Source: Dialister sp900541485
Lineage (GTDB): Bacteria > Bacillota > Negativicutes > Veillonellales > Dialisteraceae
Length of the DNA stretch: 64,000 bases
Direction: 5' to 3'
Assembly (NCBI GenBank): GCA_965119665.1
Contig: OZ221974.1
Coordinates: 1,240,001-1,304,000, forward strand
Part shown: in pieces, positions 26,218-35,133 of the stretch
Position numbering within the stretch: position 1 is the first letter of the stretch
Layout: each line of letters starts with the position of its first letter
Notes under the pieces: model-generated
What the model saw: only the letters and a program-made list of their open reading frames with translations
Told to the model about the DNA's origin: nothing
Databases searched by the model: none
Position numbers and translations under genes: made by a program

Positions 26218-26859
26218 ATGTCTAAAGCTATTTTGGGAACGAAAGTAGGAATGTCCCAGGTGTTCGCTGAAAACGGCGACTTAGTTCCTGTGACTGTCGT
26301 TGAAGTTCTGCCGAATGTGGTTGCCGCTGTTAAAACGGTTGAATCCGACGGTTATAATGCCGTACAGATCGGCTGTGGTGCTGTCAAAGAAAAACATTTG
26401 ACCAAACCTGTTAAGGGTCAGTTTGATAAAGCAGGTATTGACCCGGTTAAATATCTCCGTGAATTCAGATTGGCTGATAAGCCGGAATACACGGTTGGCC
26501 AAACTCTGGCTGTCGATATCTTCGCAGCAGGCGAGATTGTAGACGTTGTCGGAACCAGCAGAGGCAAGGGTTTTGCAGGAACTATTAAGCGTTGGAATCA
26601 CCAGCGCGGGCCTGAAAGTCACGGTTCCAAAAACCATCGTCAGACCGCATCCCTCGGTGCGCGTATGTCCGGTGGCGGCGGAAAGGTGTTCAAGGGCAAG
26701 AGAATGCCCGGACAACTCGGCGGTGAAAGAGTAACTGTCCAGAACCTGGAAGTGGTAAGAGTTGATGCCGACCGCAACATTCTGCTCGTTAAAGGCGGAA
26801 TTCCCGGTGCCAAGGGAAGTCTCGTCATGGTAAAGACTGCTATTAAGTCTGCCAAATAA
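26218..26859 (+). CDS. rplC: 50S ribosomal protein L3
   Basis: 213 residues, beginning SKAILGTKVGMSQVF and containing RGKGFAGTIKRWNHQRGPESHGS, the extended loop that reaches toward the peptidyl-transferase centre. Twelve bases after rpsJ with RBS AAGGAGGTG. Confidence 0.98.
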   Translation: MSKAILGTKVGMSQVFAENGDLVPVTVVEVLPNVVAAVKTVESDGYNAVQIGCGAVKEKHLTKPVKGQFDKAGIDPVKYLREFRLADKPEYTVGQTLAVDIFAAGEIVDVVGTSRGKGFAGTIKRWNHQRGPESHGSKNHRQTASLGARMSGGGGKVFKGKRMPGQLGGERVTVQNLEVVRVDADRNILLVKGGIPGAKGSLVMVKTAIKSAK

Positions 26860-26911
26860 TATTGTCCGGAACAACAGAAAATTGTTCTTATGTTAAGGGA
26901 GGAACATCTCA

Positions 26912-27538
26912 ATGCCGAAAGTAACACTGTATAACATTGCCGGCCAGGCAGCCGGTGAGATAGAGTTGAATGACGGCGTGTTCGGAGTAGAATACAACGA
27001 AGCTGTTATTCACCAGGCAGTGGTGCGTCAGATGGCAAATGAACGCCTCGGCACCCATGCCACAAAGACCAGAGGCCTTGTCCGCGGTGGCGGCAAGAAA
27101 CCATGGAAACAAAAGGGCACAGGTCGTGCCAGAGTCGGATCTATCCGCTCCCCATTGTGGGTCGGCGGTGGTACCGTCTTTGGACCGTTGCCCAGAAGCC
27201 ATGCTAAAGATATGCCGAGAAAGGCACGTCAGCTGGCTGTGAAGTCTGCTCTGAGCGAAAAGCTCCGCGCAGGTGAAATTATTGTTGTCGATGCTATTCA
27301 GCTTGAAGCACCGAAGACAAAGGATGTTGTGAAGATGCTTGCTACTTTTGATGTAGCAGGAAAGGCTCTCATTGTCGACGGCGGAGAAAAATCTGCCAAC
27401 ACGGTCCTGAGTGCACGCAACATTCCGGGTGTGAAAGCTTATGCACCAAGCGGTCTTAATATTTATGACCTTGTTCATTACACCAAATTATTCCTGACAA
27501 AGGATGCAGTAGAGAAAATTGAGGAGGTACTCGCATAA
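26912..27538 (+). CDS. rplD: 50S ribosomal protein L4
   Basis: 208 residues. The basic, glycine-rich loop (TKTRGLVRGGGKKPWKQKGTGRARVGSIRSP) that lines the exit tunnel is intact. In many bacteria L4 represses its own operon. Shares one base with rplW (TAATG junction), implying coupling. Confidence 0.97.
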   Translation: MPKVTLYNIAGQAAGEIELNDGVFGVEYNEAVIHQAVVRQMANERLGTHATKTRGLVRGGGKKPWKQKGTGRARVGSIRSPLWVGGGTVFGPLPRSHAKDMPRKARQLAVKSALSEKLRAGEIIVVDAIQLEAPKTKDVVKMLATFDVAGKALIVDGGEKSANTVLSARNIPGVKAYAPSGLNIYDLVHYTKLFLTKDAVEKIEEVLA

Positions 27539-27819
27539 TGGAAGCACGTGATATCCTCATTCGTCCGATTGTGACAGAAAAATCTACGGCTCTGATGGAA
27601 CAGGGCAAGTATACATTCCGCGTGCCACTGGCAGCAACTAAGATTCAGATCCGCCAGGCTGTGGAACAAATTTTCAAAGTAAAAGTACAGGCTGTGAATA
27701 CCATGCGTTATGAAGGTAAAATGAAACGTCTGGGTCGTACTCAGGGCCGTCGTAGTGATTGGAAGAAGGCAGTTGTTACCCTTAAGCCGGGCGAAACAAT
27801 TGAACTCTTCGAAGCGTAA
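27538..27819 (+). CDS. rplW: 50S ribosomal protein L23
   Basis: 93 residues, starting MEARDILIRPIVTEKSTALME. Located at the tunnel exit, it docks trigger factor and signal recognition particle. Translation probably couples to rplD through the overlapping TAATG. Confidence 0.97.
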   Translation: MEARDILIRPIVTEKSTALMEQGKYTFRVPLAATKIQIRQAVEQIFKVKVQAVNTMRYEGKMKRLGRTQGRRSDWKKAVVTLKPGETIELFEA

Positions 27820-27835
27820 GGGAGGAGTAATATAA

Positions 27836-28663
27836 ATGGCTTATAAATCATTTAAACCGTACACCCCCGGACGCCGTCAGATGACCGTATCTGCCTTTGA
27901 TGAAATTACAACAGATACGCCGGAAAAATCTCTTCTGGCTCCTATTCATAACCACGGTGGTCGTAACGGCTCCGGCAAAATGACAGTCCGTCATCAGGGC
28001 GGTGGTCATAAACGTCAGTACAGAATCATTGATTTCAAGAGAGTAAAGGACAATGTACCGGCTAAGGTAGCAACGATCGAATACGATCCGAACCGTACCT
28101 GCCGTATCGCACTTCTGCATTATGCAGACGGCGAAAAGTCTTATATCCTTGCTCCTAAGGGACTTAAAGTCGGTGATGTGGTTACCAGCGGTCCCGAATC
28201 AGATATCAAGGTGGGCAATTGCCTTCCTTTCACCAATATTCCTCTCGGTACTCTCGTACATAATGTGGAATTAAAAATCGGCAAGGGTGGACAGATGGTC
28301 CGCTCCGCAGGTGCCGGCGCACAGCTGATGGCAAAAGAAGGCGATTATGCACTTCTCCGTCTTCCGAGCGGCGAGCTCCGCCGGGTGCATATCCGTTGCC
28401 GTGCTACTGTCGGTGTTGTAGGCAATGAAGATCATGAAAACATTACTATCGGTAAGGCCGGAAGAAATCGTTGGCTCGGTGTTCGTCCTGCTACCCGCGG
28501 TGTTGTTATGAACCCGAATGATCATCCTCATGGCGGCGGTGAAGGTAAGTCTCCTGTCGGACGTAAGCGTCCGGTTACACCGTGGGGCAAACCTGCTTAC
28601 GGCGTGAAGACTCGCAATAAGAAAAAAGCATCCACGAAACTGATTGTTAAGAGACGCAAGTAA
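27836..28663 (+). CDS. rplB: 50S ribosomal protein L2
   Basis: 275 residues, full length; contains GRNGSGKMTVRHQGGGHK near residue 45 and the highly conserved MNPNDHPHGGGEGKSPVGRK near the C-terminus, whose histidine lies close to the peptidyl-transferase centre. RBS GGGAGGAG. Confidence 0.98.
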   Translation: MAYKSFKPYTPGRRQMTVSAFDEITTDTPEKSLLAPIHNHGGRNGSGKMTVRHQGGGHKRQYRIIDFKRVKDNVPAKVATIEYDPNRTCRIALLHYADGEKSYILAPKGLKVGDVVTSGPESDIKVGNCLPFTNIPLGTLVHNVELKIGKGGQMVRSAGAGAQLMAKEGDYALLRLPSGELRRVHIRCRATVGVVGNEDHENITIGKAGRNRWLGVRPATRGVVMNPNDHPHGGGEGKSPVGRKRPVTPWGKPAYGVKTRNKKKASTKLIVKRRK

Positions 28664-28680
28664 GATAAGGAGGAGTAAAA

Positions 28681-28950
28681 GTGTCCAGATCTGTAAAAAA
28701 AGGTCCGTTTGCTGCATTTTCTCTTGTAAAAAAGATTGATGCAATGAATGATGCCAATGAAAAGAAAATTGTTAAAACCTGGTCCCGTGCTTCTACCATC
28801 CTGCCGAGTTTCGTAGGTCACACAATTGCGATTCACGACGGAAGAAAACACGTACCGGTATATATTACTGAAGATATGGTTGGCCATAAGCTTGGCGAAT
28901 TCGCTCCGACCCGTACGTTCAAGGGTCATAACAAGAGCGAGGCAAAATAG
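28681..28950 (+). CDS. rpsS: 30S ribosomal protein S19
   Basis: 89 residues with a GTG start behind AAGGAGGAG (SRSVKKGPFAAFSLVKKIDAMN, ending FKGHNKSEAK). Pairs with S13 in the 30S head. Confidence 0.97.
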   Translation: MSRSVKKGPFAAFSLVKKIDAMNDANEKKIVKTWSRASTILPSFVGHTIAIHDGRKHVPVYITEDMVGHKLGEFAPTRTFKGHNKSEAK

Positions 28951-28961
28951 GGAGGATTAAG

Positions 28962-29297
28962 ATGGAAGTACAAGCTATTGCAAAAAACGTCCGCATTTCT
29001 CCCCGTAAGGTTCGCATCGTTGCTGACCTCGTCCGCGGTAAAAATGCCGGCGAAGCACTTGCCATTCTGCGTAACACCCATAAAGCGGCATCCATTGTCG
29101 TTGAAAAGGCTTTGAGAAGCGCTATGGCTAATGCAGAAAACAATAACAATATGAATATTGATAATTTATATATTTCTACCATTTTCGTAGATGCAGGCCC
29201 GATTATGAAGCGCGTGCACCCACGTTCTCGTGGACAAGCTTTCGGGATTTTGAAACGTACCAGCACACTGACGGTAAAAGTTTCTGAAAGAGAATAA
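28962..29297 (+). CDS. rplV: 50S ribosomal protein L22
   Basis: 111 residues. ISPRKVRIVADLVRGKNAGEAL and the tunnel-lining hairpin with KRVHPRSRGQAF are intact (site of macrolide-resistance changes in other species; no such change is evident). RBS GGAGG. Confidence 0.97.
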   Translation: MEVQAIAKNVRISPRKVRIVADLVRGKNAGEALAILRNTHKAASIVVEKALRSAMANAENNNNMNIDNLYISTIFVDAGPIMKRVHPRSRGQAFGILKRTSTLTVKVSERE

Positions 29298-29315
29298 TCG
29301 AAGGAGGGAAACGTT

Positions 29316-30086
29316 TTGGGTCAGAAAGTTAATCCGCATGGAATGCGTGTAGGCGTAATCAATGACTGGGATTCCAAATGGTTTGCAGAAAAAGATTATG
29401 CCGAACTGCTCGTGGAAGATGCCAAAATCCGCCAGTTTTTGAAAAAGCACCTGTTTGTTGCAGGTATTTCCAAAATTGGCATTAAACGTGTGGGAAGCAG
29501 AGTAAAGATTGCTATCTACACAGCTAAACCGGGTATGGTCATCGGCCGTGGCGGTACAGGCATCGAAGATATCAAAAAGGCTCTTAAAGCTGTTACTGAT
29601 AAAGAAGTCGATATCGATATTCTTGAAATCAAATCAACAGATATGAGTGCCATCCTTGTTGGGGAAAATATTGCTTCCCAGCTGGAAAGACGTATTGGAT
29701 TCCGCCGTGCCGTGAAACAGGCTGTAGGCAGAACAATGCGTATGGGTGCGAAGGGAATTAAGGTTGCCGTATCCGGTCGTCTCGGCGGTGCGGAAATTGC
29801 CCGTAGCGAAAGCTATCGTGAAGGTTCCATTCCGCTTCAGACACTCCGCGCCAATATTGATTATGCTGTAGCAACAGCACACACCACATATGGCGCTATT
29901 GGTATTAAGGTTTGGATTTATAAAGGCGAGCTTGCTCCCGGCCAGACCGTTGAAGAAACAGAAAACGTTCGTACAAGCAAGGATCGCGGAAACCGCCATG
30001 ACAACAACAGAAGAGGCGGCCGCAGAGGTGACCGTAGAGAACGGAGACCGAGAAATACCGAACGTTCCGAAAGGAGTGATTCCTGA
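29316..30086 (+). CDS. rpsC: 30S ribosomal protein S3
   Basis: 256 residues from a TTG start (GQKVNPHGMRVGVINDWDSKW) behind AAGGAGGG. KH domain VIGRGGTGIEDIKKAL. The C-terminal extension is rich in Arg/Asp/Asn and Glu (DRGNRHDNNRRGGRRGDRRE), longer than in E. coli, disordered in appearance. Its stop overlaps the rplP start by one base. Confidence 0.97.
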   Translation: MGQKVNPHGMRVGVINDWDSKWFAEKDYAELLVEDAKIRQFLKKHLFVAGISKIGIKRVGSRVKIAIYTAKPGMVIGRGGTGIEDIKKALKAVTDKEVDIDILEIKSTDMSAILVGENIASQLERRIGFRRAVKQAVGRTMRMGAKGIKVAVSGRLGGAEIARSESYREGSIPLQTLRANIDYAVATAHTTYGAIGIKVWIYKGELAPGQTVEETENVRTSKDRGNRHDNNRRGGRRGDRRERRPRNTERSERSDS

Positions 30087-30511
30087 TGTTAATTCCGAAA
30101 CGTACAAAGTACCGTAAGCAGTTCCGCGGCCGTATGAAAGGCAGAGCACATCGTGGAACCACAGTAACTTACGGCGAATTCGGTTTAGTGGCATTGGAAC
30201 CGTCCTGGATTACCAGCCGTCAGATCGAAGCAGCACGTATCGCAATGACACGTTACACAAAACGTGGCGGTAAAGTATGGATTAAGATTTTCCCGGATAA
30301 ACCGGTTACATCCAAGCCGATTGGTACCCGTCAGGGCTCCGGTAAGGGTTCTGTCGAATACTGGGTGGCTGTAGTAAAACCGGGCCGCGTGATGTTCGAA
30401 ATGGCCGGTATTCCGGTTGAAGCAGCAAAAGAAGCCATGCGTCTTGCAGGCAACAAGCTGCCGATAAAAACAAAATTTGTAGTTAAAGGTCAAGAAGTGG
30501 CAGGTGAATAA
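30086..30511 (+). CDS. rplP: 50S ribosomal protein L16
   Basis: 141 residues (MLIPKRTKYRKQFRGRMKGRAHRG, VKPGRVMFEMAGIP). Sits near the A-site and helps position tRNA. Overlaps rpsC by one base. Confidence 0.97.
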   Translation: MLIPKRTKYRKQFRGRMKGRAHRGTTVTYGEFGLVALEPSWITSRQIEAARIAMTRYTKRGGKVWIKIFPDKPVTSKPIGTRQGSGKGSVEYWVAVVKPGRVMFEMAGIPVEAAKEAMRLAGNKLPIKTKFVVKGQEVAGE

Positions 30512-30512
30512 A

Positions 30513-30719
30513 ATGAAGGTTAATGAAATTCGTAACCTGAGCACTGCAGAAAGAACTGAAAAGGTTGCCGGCTTAAAGGAAGAACTGTTCAACCTCCGTT
30601 TTCAGCTCGCTACCGGTCAGCTTGAAAATCCGATGCGTATTCATGAAGTAAAGAAAGACATCGCAAAAATCAAGACCGTACAGCGTGAAGAAGAATTGAA
30701 GGCTGCTGCAAAGGCATAA
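30513..30719 (+). CDS. rpmC: 50S ribosomal protein L29
   Basis: 68 residues from the ATG at 30513 (MKVNEIRNLS), with AGGTG nine bases upstream inside rplP; a GTG three codons earlier is less likely. Helical hairpin protein near the tunnel exit. Confidence 0.95.
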   Translation: MKVNEIRNLSTAERTEKVAGLKEELFNLRFQLATGQLENPMRIHEVKKDIAKIKTVQREEELKAAAKA

Positions 30720-30743
30720 CAGTAATTCCATAAGGAGGATCTC

Positions 30744-31004
30744 ATGGCAGAAGAAAGAAATCTGCGCAAAGTGCGCCAGGGAATTGTTGTAAGCGACAAA
30801 ATGGATAAAACCGTTGTAGTTGCTGTTGAACGCAAGGTTCCCCACAAGCTTTATAAAAAAGGTATCAATACCACAACCAAGTTCAAAGCGCATGACGAAA
30901 ACAACGAATGCCGTATCGGTGATACCGTTCGCATCGTCGAAACCCGCCCGCTGTCCCGTGACAAGCGTTGGAGAGTTGAGAAGATCGTTGCCCGTCAGGA
31001 TTAA
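30744..31004 (+). CDS. rpsQ: 30S ribosomal protein S17
   Basis: 86 residues, RKVRQGIVVSDKMDKTVVVAVERKVPHKLYKK and a C-terminal SRDKRWRVEKIVARQD. OB-fold primary binder of 16S rRNA. RBS AAGGAGG. Confidence 0.97.
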   Translation: MAEERNLRKVRQGIVVSDKMDKTVVVAVERKVPHKLYKKGINTTTKFKAHDENNECRIGDTVRIVETRPLSRDKRWRVEKIVARQD

Positions 31005-31037
31005 TAATATAGATAGTTTTATAGGAGGATTGGCACG

Positions 31038-31406
31038 ATGATTCAGCAAGAAAGCAGACTCAACGTTGCAGATAATACCGGTGCTAAGGACATTCTGGTC
31101 ATCAAAGTTCTGGGAGGTTCTTTCCGTAGAAGCGGAAACATCGGCGATGTCGTAGTTGCTACAGTCAAAGATGCATCACCCGGTGGCGTTGTTAAGAAAG
31201 GCCAGGTTGTAAAGGCTGTTGTGGTTCGGTCCGTAAGCGGCATCAGCCGTGCGGACGGATCCCATATCCGTTTTGACGAAAATGCAGCTGTCCTTGTAAA
31301 GGATGACAAGAGCCCGGTAGGAACACGTATTTTTGGACCGGTAGCAAGAGAGCTCCGTGAAAGAGATTTCATGAAGATCATTTCCCTGGCTCCGGAAGTG
31401 CTCTGA
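31038..31406 (+). CDS. rplN: 50S ribosomal protein L14
   Basis: 122 residues, starts MIQQESRLNVADNTGAKDIL and ends FMKIISLAPEVL, the usual length and ends. Subunit-interface protein. RBS TAGGAGG. Confidence 0.97.
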   Translation: MIQQESRLNVADNTGAKDILVIKVLGGSFRRSGNIGDVVVATVKDASPGGVVKKGQVVKAVVVRSVSGISRADGSHIRFDENAAVLVKDDKSPVGTRIFGPVARELRERDFMKIISLAPEVL

Positions 31407-31418
31407 TAGGAGGCAAAT

Positions 31419-31751
31419 ATGAGTCAGAAATTACATGTAAAGACCGGTGATACCGTAGTTGTTATTTCCGGTAAAGACAAAGGTAAACAGGGCAAAATTA
31501 AAGAAGCTATGCCGAAAAAAGGCCGTGTGGTCATTGAAGGCGTAAATATTGTAAAAAGACATACAAAACCGACCCAGGCAAATCCCAAGGGCGGAATTAT
31601 TGAAAAAGAAGCCCCAATTAATGCATCTAAGGTCATGATTCTGGACCCGGAAACAAAGAAACCGACCCGCATTAAAAAAGTACAGCAGAAAGACGGCACT
31701 TACGTCAGAGCGGCTGTAAAGAGCGGTGCTATCTTAGACAAAGCAAAGTAA
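31419..31751 (+). CDS. rplX: 50S ribosomal protein L24
   Basis: 110 residues with the KOW motif (KTGDTVVVISGKDKGKQGKI) at the N-terminus. Assembly initiator of the 50S subunit. RBS TAGGAGG. Confidence 0.97.
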   Translation: MSQKLHVKTGDTVVVISGKDKGKQGKIKEAMPKKGRVVIEGVNIVKRHTKPTQANPKGGIIEKEAPINASKVMILDPETKKPTRIKKVQQKDGTYVRAAVKSGAILDKAK

Positions 31752-31771
31752 GCGGGGAAGGAGGATAACAA

Positions 31772-32311
31772 GTGTCCAGATTAAATGATTTGTACAAAAG
31801 CGAAATAAGAAAATCTCTTCGCGAAAAGTTCGGTTACAAAAACGAAATGGAAATTCCGAAGCTTGAAAAAATCGTCATCAATATCGGTGTCGGCGAAGCT
31901 ACGGAAAACTCCAAAGCAGTTGATGCGGCAGCATCCGACCTGGCAGCAATTACCGGTCAGCAGCCGATTATCTGTAAGGCCCGTAAATCTCTGGCAGCAT
32001 GGAAAATCCGTGAAGGAATGCCCCTCGGCTGCAAGGTTACGCTGCGCGGTGAAAGAATGTATGAATTCTTAGACCGCCTGATCAATATTGCTCTTCCCCG
32101 TGTCCGCGACTTCCGCGGTATCAGTGCACAGAGCTTTGATGGTCGTGGCAACTATGCTTTCGGTGTAAAGGAACAGTTGATTTTCCCGGAAGTTGATTAT
32201 GAAAAAATCGACAAAATCCGTGGCATGGATATTATTATAGTAACAACGGCTAAAACCGATGAGGAAGCAAGAGAGATGCTTACCCAGTTCGGAATGCCGT
32301 TTAAGAAGTAA
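31772..32311 (+). CDS. rplE: 50S ribosomal protein L5
   Basis: 179 residues with a GTG start after AAGGAGGA (SRLNDLYKSEIRKSL). Binds 5S rRNA and contacts the P-site tRNA; GRGNYAFGVKEQLIFPEVDYEKI is intact. Confidence 0.97.
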   Translation: MSRLNDLYKSEIRKSLREKFGYKNEMEIPKLEKIVINIGVGEATENSKAVDAAASDLAAITGQQPIICKARKSLAAWKIREGMPLGCKVTLRGERMYEFLDRLINIALPRVRDFRGISAQSFDGRGNYAFGVKEQLIFPEVDYEKIDKIRGMDIIIVTTAKTDEEAREMLTQFGMPFKK

Positions 32312-32324
32312 GCAGGAGGACAAT

Positions 32325-32594
32325 ATGGCAAAGAAGTCTATGTTGGAACGCGAGAAGAAAAGAGAACTCTGCGCCCGGAAATTTGCTGCCAAACGTCAGG
32401 CTCTTAAAGAAGCCGGCGACTATGAAGCACTCAGCAAACTTCCGCGTAATGCTTCTCCCACGCGTTTGCACAACCGTTGCAAACTGACAGGCCGTCCCCA
32501 CGGCTATATGCGTAAATTCGGAATCTGCCGCAATCAGTTCCGTGATCTGGCTTACCGCGGAGAAATCCCCGGTATTAGAAAAGCCAGCTGGTAA
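32325..32594 (+). CDS. rpsN: 30S ribosomal protein S14, long zinc-independent form
   Basis: 89 residues from the ATG at 32325 behind GCAGGAGG. It is the E. coli-like long form: the C-terminal region (RLHNRCKLTGRPHGYMRKFGICRNQFR) lacks the paired CxxC zinc ligands of the short 61-residue form common in Firmicute spc operons. Confidence 0.95.
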   Translation: MAKKSMLEREKKRELCARKFAAKRQALKEAGDYEALSKLPRNASPTRLHNRCKLTGRPHGYMRKFGICRNQFRDLAYRGEIPGIRKASW

Positions 32595-32620
32595 TAAGAT
32601 TTCGGGAGGAGGATTAAATA

Positions 32621-33019
32621 ATGGTAACAACCGATCCGATTGCGGATATGCTTACCCGTATCCGTAATGCGAACGATGCATATCATGAAAAAGTAGATAT
32701 GCCTGCTTCTAAAATTAAAGCTGCTGTGCTTGAAATTTTGAAGAATGAAGGCTTTATAAAAAATGTTGAACAGATCGAAGTGAATGGACATCAGGTATTG
32801 CGTGTAGGTTTAAAATACGGCGCAAATCGTGAAAAAGTCATCAAAGGTCTGAAAAGAATTTCTAAACCGGGTCTGCGTGTTTATGCAAATAAAGAAGAAC
32901 TGCCAAAGGTATTGGGCGGACTCGGCATCGCAATCATTTCCACATCCAAGGGCGTTAAGACAGACAAGGCTGCTCGCAAAGACGGTCTTGGCGGCGAAGT
33001 CCTTGCATATGTCTGGTAA
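32621..33019 (+). CDS. rpsH: 30S ribosomal protein S8
   Basis: 132 residues (MVTTDPIADMLTRIRNANDA, ending GGEVLAYVW). Central-domain 16S rRNA binder; in E. coli the spc-operon repressor. RBS GGAGGAGG. Confidence 0.97.
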   Translation: MVTTDPIADMLTRIRNANDAYHEKVDMPASKIKAAVLEILKNEGFIKNVEQIEVNGHQVLRVGLKYGANREKVIKGLKRISKPGLRVYANKEELPKVLGGLGIAIISTSKGVKTDKAARKDGLGGEVLAYVW

Positions 33020-33036
33020 TCCGTTGGAGGTATAAT

Positions 33037-33579
33037 ATGTCAAGAATTGGCAAAAAACCGATTGCGGTCCCGGCCGGTGTGGAAGTCAAGATTGACGGAC
33101 ATACGGTCACCGTAAAAGGTCCTAAAGGTACATTAAGCCATACAGTCAATCCGGAAATTTCTGTCAAGCTCGAAGACGGTCATGTGATCGTTTCCCGTCC
33201 GGATGATGAAATTAAAAGCCGTGCCCTTCACGGTTTAAACCGTACTCTCATTAATAACATGGTAGTCGGTGTTACAGAAGGCTTTGAAAAGAAATTGGAA
33301 ATCCAGGGTGTCGGTTACAATGCCCAGATGCAGGGACAGAATCTGAAGCTTGCTCTCGGTTTCTCTCATCCGGTCATCATTACCCCGCCGCAGGGAATTT
33401 CCTTCAGCACCCCGTCTGCTGTCAATATCGTAGTATCCGGTATTGATAAAGATTTAGTCGGACAGGTTGCTTCCGAAATTCGTGGATGGCGTAAACCGGA
33501 GCCTTATAAAGGCAAGGGTATACGTTATGCCGGTGAACATGTTCGTCGTAAGGCTGGTAAGACCGGCGCAACGAAGTAA
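33037..33579 (+). CDS. rplF: 50S ribosomal protein L6
   Basis: 180 residues (SRIGKKPIAVPAGVEVKIDG, KPEPYKGKGIRYAGEHVRRKAGKTG), two related halves typical of L6. RBS TTGGAGG. Confidence 0.97.
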   Translation: MSRIGKKPIAVPAGVEVKIDGHTVTVKGPKGTLSHTVNPEISVKLEDGHVIVSRPDDEIKSRALHGLNRTLINNMVVGVTEGFEKKLEIQGVGYNAQMQGQNLKLALGFSHPVIITPPQGISFSTPSAVNIVVSGIDKDLVGQVASEIRGWRKPEPYKGKGIRYAGEHVRRKAGKTGATK

Positions 33580-33597
33580 AACAGGAGGTAGAATTAT

Positions 33598-33963
33598 ATG
33601 CGTACAAATGCAAACAGAAAAGCTGTTATCCGCCGCCACCTGCGTCTTCGTCAGAAGATTTCCGGTACTGCCGATCGTCCCCGTCTGAACGTATTCCGTT
33701 CCCTGAGCAACATTTATGCCCAGGTCATTGATGATGTAGCAGGTACGACCCTTGTTTCGGCAAACAGCTTAGATAAAGAAATTAAGGCTCAATTCTCCTA
33801 TGGCGGCAACATTGAAGCTGCTAAGGCAGTCGGTGAACTGGTAGCAAAAAGAGCCCTTGAAAAAGGGATTGAAACCGTAGTATTCGATCGCGGGGGTTGC
33901 ATCTATCACGGCAGAGTAAAAGCTCTGGCAGAAGGTGCCCGTGAAGCTGGCTTGAAATTTTAA
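33598..33963 (+). CDS. rplR: 50S ribosomal protein L18
   Basis: 121 residues (RPRLNVFRSLSNIYAQVIDD, FDRGGCIYHGRVKALAEGAREAGL). Binds 5S rRNA. RBS CAGGAGGT. Confidence 0.97.
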   Translation: MRTNANRKAVIRRHLRLRQKISGTADRPRLNVFRSLSNIYAQVIDDVAGTTLVSANSLDKEIKAQFSYGGNIEAAKAVGELVAKRALEKGIETVVFDRGGCIYHGRVKALAEGAREAGLKF

Positions 33964-33980
33964 GGTAAAGGAGAAAACAC

Positions 33981-34481
33981 ATGCCAAGATTTGAAAAACA
34001 GGAATCCGACTTACAGGAAAACGTCGTTTTCATTAACCGCGTTGCTAAAGTCGTAAAAGGCGGCCGTCGTTTTTCCTTTGCTGCATTGGTAGTAGTCGGT
34101 GACGGAAAAGGCAGAGTCGGTGCAGGTATCGGCAAAGCAGCCGAAGTACCGGAAGCTATCCGCAAAGGTGTAGAAGCTGCTAAGAAAGATATGATCAGCG
34201 TTTCACTTAAAAATGGTACCGTTCCCCATGAATCTATAGGAATTTATGGTGCCGGCAAGGTTCTTATGAAACCTGCTGCCGAAGGTACCGGTGTCATTGC
34301 CGGAGGTCCGGTTCGTGCGGTACTCTCTCTTGTAGGTGTCCGCAATGTACTGACCAAGTCCCTCGGATCTTCCAATCCTATTAATATGGTAAAGGCAACC
34401 TTGGACGGACTCGCTAAGTTGGAAAATGTTCAGACCGTAGCTGCTCTTCGCGGTAAGACGGTTGATGAAATTTATAACTAA
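33981..34481 (+). CDS. rpsE: 30S ribosomal protein S5
   Basis: 166 residues. ENVVFINRVAKVVKGGRRFSF and GDGKGRVGAGIGKAAEVPEAI are intact; the protein contributes to decoding accuracy and the mRNA entry channel. RBS AAAGGAG. Confidence 0.97.
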   Translation: MPRFEKQESDLQENVVFINRVAKVVKGGRRFSFAALVVVGDGKGRVGAGIGKAAEVPEAIRKGVEAAKKDMISVSLKNGTVPHESIGIYGAGKVLMKPAAEGTGVIAGGPVRAVLSLVGVRNVLTKSLGSSNPINMVKATLDGLAKLENVQTVAALRGKTVDEIYN

Positions 34482-34494
34482 GAGGAGAGGGATT

Positions 34495-34674
34495 ATGAAA
34501 GTTATTATTACACTGAAAAAGAGTGTGATCGGATCAAAACCCGCTCACATTGCTACAGTTAAAGCTCTTGGTTTGAAAAAAACCAATTCCTCTGTAGTTA
34601 AAGAACTCACACCCCAGATTCAAGGAATGGTTCATGCTGTTCGTCATCTGGTTGAATGCAAAGAAGCAAAATAA
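34495..34674 (+). CDS. rpmD: 50S ribosomal protein L30
   Basis: 59 residues from the ATG at 34495 (MKVIITLKKSVIG), preceded by GAGGAGAGG; an earlier in-frame ATG inside rpsE would add 11 atypical residues. Confidence 0.95.
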   Translation: MKVIITLKKSVIGSKPAHIATVKALGLKKTNSSVVKELTPQIQGMVHAVRHLVECKEAK

Positions 34675-34691
34675 TATAAGGAGGTGTACGA

Positions 34692-35132
34692 ATGAAACTG
34701 CATGAACTGAAACCGGCAGAAGGCTCCACAAGAGCTCGTCGCCGTGTAGGCCGTGGCATCGGCTCCGGAATGGGCAAACAGTCCACCCGCGGTGCTAAAG
34801 GGCAGAATGCAAGATCCGGCGGCGGAGTACGTCCGGGATTTGAAGGCGGTCAGATGCCTCTTTATCGTCGTCTTCCTAAACGTGGTTTCAAAAATGTTCT
34901 TGCCAAGCAGTATGCTGAGGTGAATGTAGAACAGCTGAACCGCTTCGATGATAAAGCTGTTGTTGATCCGGTAGCACTTGTTGAAGCCGGTATTCTTAAA
35001 AACGTTCTTGACGGCGTACGTATTCTCGGAAACGGTGAACTGACCAAAGCTCTGGAAGTAAGAGCACAGGGATTCACAAAATCTGCACAGCAGAAAATCG
35101 AAGCAGCAGGTGGAAAAGTAGAGGTGATCTGA
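34692..35132 (+). CDS. rplO: 50S ribosomal protein L15
   Basis: 146 residues; basic glycine-rich N-terminus (RVGRGIGSGMGKQSTRGAKG) typical of L15. Stops one base before the secY start, so translation of secY is probably coupled. Confidence 0.97.
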   Translation: MKLHELKPAEGSTRARRRVGRGIGSGMGKQSTRGAKGQNARSGGGVRPGFEGGQMPLYRRLPKRGFKNVLAKQYAEVNVEQLNRFDDKAVVDPVALVEAGILKNVLDGVRILGNGELTKALEVRAQGFTKSAQQKIEAAGGKVEVI

Positions 35133-35133
35133 G

